NCBI GenBank assembly: GCA_037968995.1
Contig: JBBKWP010000171.1
Location: 1 to 20,834, forward strand
Direction of reading: 5' to 3'
DNA: 20,834 nucleotides
Source: JAEXNA01 sp037968995
Lineage (GTDB): Bacteria > Vulcanimicrobiota > Xenobia > Xenobiales > JADMJV01
The notes under the pieces are model-generated. The model was not told where the DNA came from. It did no database searches and saw only the letters and a program-made list of their open reading frames with translations. Numbering within the stretch: the first letter of the stretch is position 1; each line of letters starts with the position of its first letter. Below, one piece after another: positions 13,377-20,096 of the stretch. The translations under genes were made by a program, and so were the position numbers.

Positions 13377-14684
13377 CTACGAAACGCCGATCCACTCGCC
13401 CCAGGTCTGCTCACGAACCTCGTAGGTTCCGTCTTTGCTCTGCATCACCGGTACCTCTTTGCCGTCTTTGGTGGCCTTGACCTCGCCGTCCACGACTCGC
13501 ACGGTGTATCCGTCGCCGGTCACTTTGACGCGAGTGTCGTCGCCCGACATGTAGACCTTGTTACCCTGGCCATCTACCGAGACGCTGTTGAAGTTACCCT
13601 TGCCTGGTGTATCGCGATCCTCATCCTTGGGTCCGTCAATGATGACATCGTTCCTTTCGCCCTTGATGTTCACGGAGTTGTAGTCGCCCTGGGTCACCGA
13701 GTTCGATCCGTCGCTGTCCACATCGATGGTGGAGTCGTTGCTGCGGCCGTTTTGTCTGATGTTGTTGTTGCTCGAGTAGGTGGTGGATTCGTTCTTGTCA
13801 CCAATTTGTGTGACCTGGGTGTTGTCGCCCATGCTCAAAGCTTCGTTACCGTCGCCTGTCTGCCTGATGAAGGACTCGTCGTCGCCGCTGAGTTCGGCAC
13901 TGTTCTCGTCGCCTTTCACGGACACTCGACTGTCGTCGCCTCGCTGCTTGACGGTGTTTTCGTTACCGATCACTTCGGTGGCTCCGCCTTTGTCGTTGTC
14001 GCCGTTACGCTGGACGTTATTCTTATCGCCTTCGACATTCATCGTGTTGTCTGAGGCATCGCGGCCCACAGTGTTCTCATTGCCGTAGACGTTGATCTCT
14101 CCGCGGTCGCCACGGTCCGACACTCGGTTCTTGTCACCCCCGACCTCAATGTCGCTGCCGTCGGTGCTCTGACTCACGTAGTTGTCATCGCCAAAGACCA
14201 GAGCCTTTTCATTTTCACCCATCTGCCATACGTGGTTGTTGTTGCTCTCGATCCCTTCGTGCCCATCGCCCACTTCCATCGAGGCGTTCTTACCGGTCTG
14301 GTGGAGGTGGTTCCCTGAGCCGTCGACGTCGGCGGTGTTTTTCTCGCCCTTACTTTGGTCCAAAGTGTTATTGTCTCCAACCACCTCTTTGGTGCTGTTA
14401 GGTCCGGGAGTCACGGTGTTGTTCTTACCGAAAACATCCGAAACGGAAGAGTTGGACTTATCGGTGCTGGACGTGTCGGTGTAAGCCGCTGCAAGGTTGG
14501 GAACATTGCTAGAGCTGCTCTTCGACTTTTCGCTCAACTCTCGACTGAATTTGACGGTATCCCTGGAAGAGGTCGATGTGGACTTGGTGGACGGTGCGAC
14601 CACAGCACTGATGGGGCGCTTTTTGGTGGGCTCCGTGCGTCCGATTTTTGCTCCGAGCCCTGCTTTAACTGCTGTGATTCCCAT
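13377..14684 (-). CDS. Nonapeptide-repeat beta-solenoid protein (GDxNxVxQx repeats)
   Basis: A 435-residue protein; AAGGAG seven bases before the ATG at 14684 (MGITAVKAGLG) places the start there, not at 14702. Residues 1-80 are Ser/Thr/Lys-rich and probably disordered. From about 82 to 422 nearly everything fits a nine-residue repeat, G-D-x-N-x-V-x-Q/V-x, often paired into 18, for example GDKNNVQRNGDND, GNENTVKQRGDDSRVSVKG and GDDTRVKVTGDGYTVRV. The Gly-Asp/Asn turns and alternating small hydrophobic positions predict a parallel beta-solenoid. The pattern recalls curlin (QxGxxN) and DUF3060, and RTX in repeat length, but it matches none of them strictly. No signal peptide or transmembrane segment is visible; secretion would need another route. 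Function not known; scaffold, adhesin or amyloid are possible. Confidence 0.8.
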   Translation of the reverse strand: MGITAVKAGLGAKIGRTEPTKKRPISAVVAPSTKSTSTSSRDTVKFSRELSEKSKSSSSNVPNLAAAYTDTSSTDKSNSSVSDVFGKNNTVTPGPNSTKEVVGDNNTLDQSKGEKNTADVDGSGNHLHQTGKNASMEVGDGHEGIESNNNHVWQMGENEKALVFGDDNYVSQSTDGSDIEVGGDKNRVSDRGDRGEINVYGNENTVGRDASDNTMNVEGDKNNVQRNGDNDKGGATEVIGNENTVKQRGDDSRVSVKGDENSAELSGDDESFIRQTGDGNEALSMGDNTQVTQIGDKNESTTYSSNNNIRQNGRSNDSTIDVDSDGSNSVTQGDYNSVNIKGERNDVIIDGPKDEDRDTPGKGNFNSVSVDGQGNKVYMSGDDTRVKVTGDGYTVRVVDGEVKATKDGKEVPVMQSKDGTYEVREQTWGEWIGVS

Positions 14685-14942
14685 CGTATCTCTCCTTCTC
14701 AAGTTCGCCGTACTTGTCGCGGCGGGTTATGAATTGAGATTAACGTGAGGCCGACTGGGCCCGTTCCGAGACAACAGGGAGATGTGAACATTGTGTTAAA
14801 CCGGACATCTATTTCTGTAACATGATGGCTGCTCTTCGCGAATGCTGTCGCTCGGGCGCTCCTTGGACCGGTGAGCTGGGGGGCATCGAAATCGTACTCC
14901 TCCACCGAGCGGCGCAAGGAGCCCGAAGGTGGCAGACCCGTT

Positions 14943-15266
14943 TCAAGAGTTTGTTGAGCATTCGACGATCGCTTTCATCGAGGACCTTGAGCGCTCCATC
15001 AAAGGGTCGCGGCCAAAGCTGTTGATAGCGTCTCGTCCCCACTCGGCGTCTTGTTTAGCGCCTCGGAAGACGATCACACGACCACACGTGTCCACTTCTC
15101 GGGTGAGGAGGAAACATCTAATTTTCGGATATCCAAAAATGGTGTGGAGCATGCGGATAACATAGTCGTAGGTGTGGTCATCATCGTCGAGCAAAACCGT
15201 ATCCCAGAGTTCTCCCTCGACCTGCTCTACGGGAGTCGGTTTGAATTCGAAGGACTCATTTCGCAT
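14943..15266 (-). CDS. ClpS-family ATP-dependent protease adaptor
   Basis: A 107-residue protein from the ATG at 15266 (MRNESFEFKPTP), a normal length for ClpS; the frame is open to 15380 but the extra residues match nothing. The core is clear: ELWDTVLLDDDDHTYDYVIRM (written here as ELWDTVLLDD then DDHTYDYVIRM), MLHTIFGYP, LTREVDTCGRVIVFRG and a C-terminal SMKAIVE strand. ClpS delivers N-degron substrates to ClpA/ClpC. Asp27-Asp30 occupy the place of the substrate-binding Asn-Asp. The ligand His of E. coli ClpS (in V-H-Y) corresponds to Asp59 (V-D-T), a change I recall in divergent paralogues, so N-end specificity may differ. No clp ATPase gene is in the window. Confidence 0.8.
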   Translation of the reverse strand: MRNESFEFKPTPVEQVEGELWDTVLLDDDDHTYDYVIRMLHTIFGYPKIRCFLLTREVDTCGRVIVFRGAKQDAEWGRDAINSFGRDPLMERSRSSMKAIVECSTNS

Positions 15267-15346
15267 CTGCCCCGGCCAACAGAAGGTAGGTCGTCTGATC
15301 TCAAAGCCCGTGGGCGCATATCCCATATAAACAGCTTGTGAGCAGT

Positions 15347-15646
15347 CTATTTGGTGGGTCCAGGAAAGCTTGTCACCCACTGGATCTTAAAGTCGGGGAA
15401 GCTGTCCACCAGTTGAACCTTGTAGTCCGGGAAACTGTCCACGAACTGCCACTTTCCGGCTGAGTCAGGAAAGGACGTCACTTTTTGGACCTTCAGGTCC
15501 GGGAAACTGTCAACGACTTGGACTTTATAGTCAGGAAAAGATTCAACGATCTGGATTTTCCCGAAGACCTGCTTGGCTTCCGAACATTTATCGGCCGCAC
15601 TGGGTAAGGCCAGCATGAACAGGCACAGAAAAGTCAGAATACGCAT
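15347..15646 (-). CDS. Secreted SFPD-repeat protein
   Basis: A 99-residue protein with a signal peptide (MRILTFLCLFMLALPSAA) and a mature domain built from six copies of V-x-SFP-D/G about ten residues apart: IVESFPDYK, VVDSFPDLK, KVTSFPDSAG, FVDSFPDYK, LVDSFPDFK and WVTSFPG. Each unit should form two short strands, K-V-Q-x-V and a turn. The third spacing is longer (SAGKWQ). The pattern recalls the widespread small secreted proteins linked in my memory to the 7(1) septoil-knot/DUF6150 group; that assignment is tentative. One Cys remains near the mature N-terminus (KCSEAKQ). It lies 80 bp upstream of the clpS-like gene on the same strand. Function unknown. Confidence 0.75.
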   Translation of the reverse strand: MRILTFLCLFMLALPSAADKCSEAKQVFGKIQIVESFPDYKVQVVDSFPDLKVQKVTSFPDSAGKWQFVDSFPDYKVQLVDSFPDFKIQWVTSFPGPTK

Positions 15647-15741
15647 GGCCGTATCTTACCACAAAAAAATGATCGCACGAGCCAGGGGAGTGAAATGTAG
15701 GCCACGAAACAGTCTTAACATTAAGAAGGAGTTTCAAGATT

Positions 15742-16491
15742 ATGAAGCGCTTATGGATTCTGATCACAGGTCTGTTACTGGTTGGATGTGGGGGAAGTTC
15801 CGAATTTTCAGCGGTCGGTCCGTCGGAGACCGTAGCCCCGAGGCTGCCGTTGGTCCTTCAAGCCGTGAGTGGGTCGGTTAACCCTATGAACGACGTGTTG
15901 GAAGTTCGTTTGGTACCGAAGGGAGAGTCTGCTTTAGTCGGAGAGAACGGGGAAGGCGGAATTATCGCGCTAGAGGAATTCGTTTCCCGGCTCAACTCTG
16001 CCGCGGCGGCCCCCCCTGAGGCAGAACTTAAGTACAAAATCGGTGAGCGCATCCAGCTTCGACGACTCACCCTTTTAGACGCCAGGCGGGATAACGAGGG
16101 GGCTATTATCGTGCTCAGAGCCACCGTCTCATCCTCTACAGCCCTCCAGGGTTCCCAACTAAGGGCTCAAACTGCGGGCGGTTCGGGCCGGTTCCAGGTT
16201 TCAGTGTCCGATGAGGAGGGTCTCGGGTTATCGGGCGCTGTGGTGGAGGCGGTCCACCAGCCAACCGGAACCCGGTACTCGACCGTCACCCAGTCCGACG
16301 GCCGCGGCGAAATTTTCAATGCACGAGTCGGAGGGCCATATATTCTTACAGCGTACTTGGATGGTTTTGTGGAACAGTCTCAGGAGAACATTTTCCTTGG
16401 CCTCGGGGAAACCTTGCCCGTCAGGTTCGAACTCCACCCAGGGGGAGTGCCTGAGACCTTTGGAGAGGCGACCTTGCTGGTCCGATTCTGA
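15742..16491 (+). CDS. Lipoprotein with carboxypeptidase-regulatory-like domain
   Basis: A 249-residue protein with AAGGAG about ten bases before the ATG. MKRLWILITGLLLVGC has a lipobox L-V-G-C with Cys16 as the lipidation site. Residues 20-140 are a domain of no known family, with EVRLVPKGESALVGE and ERIQLRRLTLLDAR. Residues 150-249 fit a carboxypeptidase regulatory-like/Ig-type beta sandwich: GRFQVSVSDEEGLGLSGAVV, the DGRGEIFNARVGGPY motif, YLDGFVEQSQENIFLGLGE and LPVRFEL. Such domains often sit on surface lipoproteins and bind or present partners. It likely sits on the outer face of a membrane. Its right-hand neighbour is a gene relic. Confidence 0.78.
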   Translation: MKRLWILITGLLLVGCGGSSEFSAVGPSETVAPRLPLVLQAVSGSVNPMNDVLEVRLVPKGESALVGENGEGGIIALEEFVSRLNSAAAAPPEAELKYKIGERIQLRRLTLLDARRDNEGAIIVLRATVSSSTALQGSQLRAQTAGGSGRFQVSVSDEEGLGLSGAVVEAVHQPTGTRYSTVTQSDGRGEIFNARVGGPYILTAYLDGFVEQSQENIFLGLGETLPVRFELHPGGVPETFGEATLLVRF

Positions 16492-16541
16492 AGTGAGGTT
16501 CAAGTGCCTTTATGGGCTCGCCCCCACACGGGCACGGGCGA

Positions 16542-16720
16542 TTATCGGTGGCGGCCTAGGACGACGAGGGCGGTTTGAGACCTGGTGGCGACCTCGAGAA
16601 CGACCTTGCCTAAAAGGTCGGCTCCGGTTTGGAGTCCGAGGACCACAAGGTCGAAGTTCTCCGCCTCAGCGATCAGTGATCACAGCCGGGTGGCTCTTAC
16701 TGAGCAGCCTCAAGATTTCC
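16542..16720 (-). pseudogene. Relic of a universal-stress-protein-like domain
   Basis: On the minus strand, ending at TAA (16542-16544), the frame reads LIAEAENFDLVVLGLQTG and continues LLGKVVLEVATRSQTALVVLGRHR. This is the C-terminal UspA-type pattern (A-E-x-x-x-x-D-L-V-V-L-G, then A-L-V-V-L) seen in stress proteins and at the end of some transporters. Just upstream a TGATCAC/TGATCGC tandem near-duplication of 7 bases shifts the frame and brings in a stop. Without those 7 bases the frame joins EILRLLSKSHPAV to IAEAENF. No other part of the gene is seen. Matching is by eye. Confidence 0.45.
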
Positions 16721-16861
16721 CTTGGAGACCTCGGCCATCTGAGGGTCGCGGGCTCCTGAATTCGAGTACGACGAAGAGCAGGAACCCTTGTCATCCGGCC
16801 GTATCTCTCGGGTTAAGCCTACTCTAAGTAGACTTAACACGCTTTGTAAAAAAGGATATCA
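16721..16861. other. Rest of the gap upstream of the secreted protein gene
   Basis: Together with 16492-16541 this stretch shows no gene of its own. A minus-strand ATG at 16794 is in frame with the upstream part of the stress-protein relic but adds no recognisable domain. AAAGGA at 16850-16855 is the ribosome site of the next gene. Confidence 0.4.
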
Positions 16862-17278
16862 ATGATGACTTCTCAACCAAAATTTCTTCTCGCCTGCTTT
16901 CTTTTCTGCCTGGTAGCGCTCGCCCCGGCCCATGCCCAAGCGCCGACCGCAGCCGACGTGGAAACTGTTATGAAGGGCAAATGGGACAAGGAGCCCAGTT
17001 CCTCTGCTCCGCGGTCCCGAGTGCAGATCAACTCCGTCAAATTTGGACAGCCACAGAAGGCGACCCTTCAGCAACAGCAAGACGGCGTCCCGGAAGGCGC
17101 TCTGGTCACTCCGGCGTTGATCGACTTTTCTGTTCGGAACTACCACAGCAACACGACTGGCGTGGTGCAGCGCGTGCGCGAAGCCGCCGTTTATAAAGAT
17201 GCCTTCGGAGAATGGGCGGTTATGACCGGCTCGGCTCGAGGTCAGGATCAGTTTACCGACGAGCCCGCGGTTAAATAG
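16862..17278 (+). CDS. Secreted hypothetical protein
   Basis: A 138-residue protein. AAAGGA precedes two adjacent ATGs at 16862 and 16865, either of which could start it. A signal peptide is clear (KFLLACFLFCLVALAPAHA, cut after Ala25). The mature protein includes a helix APTAADVETVMKGKW, then RVQINSVKFGQPQKAT, LIDFSVRNYHSNTTGVVQRV, and DAFGEWAVMTGSA. The layout, a short helix and then antiparallel strands ending in an E-W-x-V-M segment, resembles small periplasmic proteins with a cystatin-like or NTF2-like curve, but I recognise no family. It sits 146 bp upstream of the secreted TPR protein on the same strand. Confidence 0.72.
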   Translation: MMTSQPKFLLACFLFCLVALAPAHAQAPTAADVETVMKGKWDKEPSSSAPRSRVQINSVKFGQPQKATLQQQQDGVPEGALVTPALIDFSVRNYHSNTTGVVQRVREAAVYKDAFGEWAVMTGSARGQDQFTDEPAVK

Positions 17279-17332
17279 CCTGGGCTGAAGCGGGCTACAA
17301 CATTCGCAGTCCTTCGGAACCGCAGGACCACG

Positions 17333-17348
17333 TTCCAGAGCTCTGGAA
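17333..17348. repeat. Perfect 16-bp palindrome upstream of the TPR gene
   Basis: TTCCAGAGCTCTGGAA is fully self-complementary without a loop, 76 bp before the ATG at 17425. Lacking a loop and T-run, it looks more like a binding site for a dimeric regulator than a terminator. Confidence 0.45.
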
Positions 17349-17424
17349 AAGCGTTGGACTCTTAAGCTCCCGGTCATAGACCGGGGGCGGGAGGAGCCGG
17401 GGCTAGGTGATCTAAACTGACGGC

Positions 17425-18726
17425 ATGAAGATTACCTTGCTCTGTGCCGTTCTCGCGGCGACTCTTTGTGCCCAACTCGCAAACGTTGCTTTAGCGCAAT
17501 CGATGTCGACTCAGCAAACCGCTACGCAGGCTAAGCGATTGGTCAAGCAAGGGAGCTACTCCCAAGCTATAGCCCAGCTCAAGACGGTCTTGGAGAACTC
17601 TGCTACGGATATCGACCGAGCCGAGTTGCTGCTGGTTCTAGCTGAGGCGACGGAACGAATAGCCGCGACCCAAAAAGAGAAGACGGTGGAGTCGATGAGC
17701 AAAGCCCGGCTGGCAGCCGTGGCTCTCGATGATCAAGTGGTGGCCTTGCCGGGTGCCACGTCGGCCCAAAAGATACAAGCCTTGAAACACGCGACTCTTC
17801 ATCTCAAACTTGAGGGTCGCCGCGAGGACGCGAATCAAAGGCGTAAGACTCTGCTTTCGATGACCGAACTTCCCGCAAAGCAGCGGGCAGATTTGCTTTT
17901 AGAACTCGCCGGACAGACGAAGGATCAGACCGAGGCGGTCGGCTATCTAGAGCAAGCGGGTGCGTTACCGGGTTTGAACGCCGTCGATCGTGCTTTCATC
18001 CTTCTAAAAACAGGACAAACCTTCGTAGAGACGGGACAGCTGAGTGCGGCCTCCAAGTCCTTTCAGACGATCGATGGGATGGCGGACCTGCCGCCAAGTT
18101 GGAAAACGTCCGCGGGCCTCGGTCTCACGGAAGTTGACCTCGCCGAAGGCCGGGTGGAACCTGCCTCTCTACGGATACGAGCCCTAGTGTCAGACCACGC
18201 TAAGTCGGAAGTGCCTCAGCACACCGTTCTCACTTTAGGCAAGAAGTTTCGAGACGCCAAAAGCCCGGGAACCTTCATTTTTCTAATGGAGTACCTCTCA
18301 CAAAACCCTTCGGATTCCGGAAACCAAACCGAGAACGCTTTGCTGGCTCTGGCCGACTACTATATCTTGCAGAAGCAAAACGACAAAGCCCACCGCGCCC
18401 TGGAAAAACTGCCGTTCAGCCAACGAGCCGTGGTCAAGGATTTAGATCTGTATCACAAACAGGGTCAATCCGAGCAGTTGGTCAAGCGTTTGGGCCAGCT
18501 TGTGTCTTTGGCCCAAGAAGAGCGTAGCGCAAAGCCCAGCGAGAGCCTGAAGAGTCTATGGCAGCAACTGAACGGTCTCACGGGTAGTTACATTCGTGCT
18601 TATTCTCAGCCGCAGACCAAGCAAGCAGCTGTGTCGCTTTTGAACCTCGCCTTGGCGTTCTACCCGAGTGACACCGCCGAGGGCCAAGCCATCCTCAAAG
18701 AGATTTCACGGGTCGAGGGTCTATGA
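17425..18726 (+). CDS. Secreted TPR-repeat protein
   Basis: A 433-residue protein with signal peptide MKITLLCAVLAATLCAQLAN ending VALA, cut before QSMS near residue 25. The rest is almost entirely helical, with TPR-like pairs: AKRLVKQGSYSQAIAQLKTVL, given here as KRLVKQGSYSQAIAQLK, then AELLLVLAEATERIA, FILLKTGQTFVETGQLSAA, ADYYILQKQNDKAHRALEKL and LLNLALAFYPSDTAEGQAIL. Such periplasmic repeats bind partner proteins in envelope assemblies. No catalytic motif is present. No ribosome site stands out, although a 16-bp palindrome lies in the leader. Its stop is 10 bp from the end of the convergent gene. Confidence 0.78.
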   Translation: MKITLLCAVLAATLCAQLANVALAQSMSTQQTATQAKRLVKQGSYSQAIAQLKTVLENSATDIDRAELLLVLAEATERIAATQKEKTVESMSKARLAAVALDDQVVALPGATSAQKIQALKHATLHLKLEGRREDANQRRKTLLSMTELPAKQRADLLLELAGQTKDQTEAVGYLEQAGALPGLNAVDRAFILLKTGQTFVETGQLSAASKSFQTIDGMADLPPSWKTSAGLGLTEVDLAEGRVEPASLRIRALVSDHAKSEVPQHTVLTLGKKFRDAKSPGTFIFLMEYLSQNPSDSGNQTENALLALADYYILQKQNDKAHRALEKLPFSQRAVVKDLDLYHKQGQSEQLVKRLGQLVSLAQEERSAKPSESLKSLWQQLNGLTGSYIRAYSQPQTKQAAVSLLNLALAFYPSDTAEGQAILKEISRVEGL

Positions 18727-18736
18727 AATCTGGGTT

Positions 18737-19882
18737 TTAGTTGCGATTCTCCAGGCCGTTCTTCACCCGTTCGGCTCGAATGTCTTCGGCGCTGTCGATG
18801 GTCTCTTGGCGAAGTTTCTGTAAGCCGTCGAGCACCTCTTGGCGGGTTGGGGCGGTCTTGGATTCGGGAGAGAACGCGTTTGGGGTGGTCTCGTCCCAGG
18901 CGATCACTTCGTCGAGGGTTTGTCGTAGCTTAGGAAGGTCTCCGAAGGCATAGGCGTTGACAACACTGCCCACGCTCTGGAGCATCGCCGCGCCGAGAGA
19001 GCCTTCTTCAGGGTCGCCAAAACCCGCCGCTCGGTAGTAACGGTAGCGAAGTTGGCCCGCGTAGAACCAGAAAACCGCCTCGTCTTCCCGCTTCTCTTGC
19101 ATAAGTAGAGAGGCTAAAAGCATGTACTCGATGGGGTGACGGTTCTCTACCCCTTCGAGAAGTTCGGCGCTGGTCGGCATGGCATCTCCCGTCTGGTTCG
19201 AGTCGGTACCGTTTGCCAGCGCCGTTGTTTTCTTGGATGAAGTCTTGCTGCCCGCGTCGCTCAACAGTTTTCGACTGTCTACGACCAACGTCATCGTTTG
19301 GTTCTGCCAACGCGGCCCCGGGACTCCGGGTGGCGCGCTGGGATGAGCATTGGGGCAAACTAGCTCGAAGTCGGCGCCGTCGCGCTCGAAGAGATAAGCC
19401 GAAGCTCCCTCGACTGGACAAATAGGGAGGTGGTGGAGGTAGTCGCTCACCAGAACATTCAACCCATCCGGCACGGCGTCGGCGTGGTCATCGCGCCAGA
19501 ATTGAAGGCCCGCAGCGAGATTCCCGATATTTATCTGGCACTCGTTCAAGTCGTCGGGCAACCGCAGTAGGTCGCCCATCAGAAAATTGGCCGAAACCGA
19601 CTGGTCGACGAGTTCGACCTTGGTGGCCGTTTTGTGGAGTTGAAAGTCAAAAGACCCCGCGCGGTCGGAAGAGGTGACAACCAAATCTCCGGAGTCCACG
19701 GACTTGAGAAAGCCTTGGATTCTCTCCTGAAGCTCCCGGTCGGAAAGTTTCTGCTCAGTGACAGGCGCCGAGCCTGTGGGAACGGCTTGGGTAACATCGA
19801 ACGGACCGAACATTTGAGCGTAAAGCGGGGCCGCCAGAGCGAAGAAGAGGATGACTCTTGCCAGATTCTGAGGGGGTTTCAT
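18737..19882 (-). CDS. Secreted protein joining a pseudopilin-like segment to a conserved C-terminal domain
   Basis: A 381-residue protein with signal peptide (VILFFALAAPLYA, cut after Ala22). Residues 112-185 follow the pattern of pseudopilin-type globular tails: LNECQINIGNLAAGLQFW, a V-P-D-G-L segment, DYLHHLPICPVEGASAY and FELVCPN, with Cys115, Cys155 and Cys176. No N-terminal pilin helix or prepilin peptidase site is seen, so it is not itself a pilin. Residues 248-345 (HPIEYMLLASLL, EDEAVFWFYAGQLRYRYYRA, NAYAFGDLPKLRQTLDEVIAW) resemble conserved uncharacterised bacterial proteins I remember, where this block stands at the C-terminus. A Ser/Thr/Lys-rich linker separates the two. Role unknown. 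It converges on the TPR gene. Confidence 0.75.
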   Translation of the reverse strand: MKPPQNLARVILFFALAAPLYAQMFGPFDVTQAVPTGSAPVTEQKLSDRELQERIQGFLKSVDSGDLVVTSSDRAGSFDFQLHKTATKVELVDQSVSANFLMGDLLRLPDDLNECQINIGNLAAGLQFWRDDHADAVPDGLNVLVSDYLHHLPICPVEGASAYLFERDGADFELVCPNAHPSAPPGVPGPRWQNQTMTLVVDSRKLLSDAGSKTSSKKTTALANGTDSNQTGDAMPTSAELLEGVENRHPIEYMLLASLLMQEKREDEAVFWFYAGQLRYRYYRAAGFGDPEEGSLGAAMLQSVGSVVNAYAFGDLPKLRQTLDEVIAWDETTPNAFSPESKTAPTRQEVLDGLQKLRQETIDSAEDIRAERVKNGLENRN

Positions 19883-20063
19883 TCAAAGCGAGTTCTCGAC
19901 TTGGGGATCATCTCCTCGAAAGCGGAGTTCGTTGGCCTTAGGCTTTCGTAATTTGAAGCGGGTCAGATGACTGCGAGCTTGAGCGTTGTGCCAAGAGTTA
20001 ACTGACCCAGTTCGGTGAGAATCTCCCCAGGCTTTGCACCCATGATTAGCCAAGGGTATCACG

Positions 20064-20081
20064 GTGCGTGGGAAGACGCAC
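20064..20081 (+). promoter_or_regulatory. Short leader hairpin before the phosphatase-family gene
   Basis: GTGCGT and ACGCAC pair around GGGAAG, ending 15 bases before the ATG at 20097 and just ahead of the purine-rich GGGAAGAAG that could act as ribosome site. Small and possibly chance. Confidence 0.25.
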
Positions 20082-20096
20082 GGGAAGAAGTTGGTT

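Noticed and set aside
13172..13414. Minus-strand frame with GKRPTVRGFHCARPESPRVV
   Set aside because: Protein-like in part, but it has no ribosome site, overlaps both convergent genes and I could not tie it to a family.
13344..14054. Plus-strand 236-codon frame rich in Val and Ala
   Set aside because: It is the antisense of the nonapeptide-repeat gene; its regularity comes from the repeat codons on the other strand.
13377..14684. RTX toxin assignment for the nonapeptide protein
   Set aside because: Repeat lacks the GGxGxD calcium motif and there is no toxin domain or type I export neighbour.
17366..17386. Hairpin CCCGGT/ACCGGG as terminator of the secreted protein gene
   Set aside because: Short stem, no T-run, about 90 bases after the stop.
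19960..20020. GGGTCAG...CTGACCC inverted repeat
   Set aside because: 7-bp arms with a loop of over 35 bases; likely chance.
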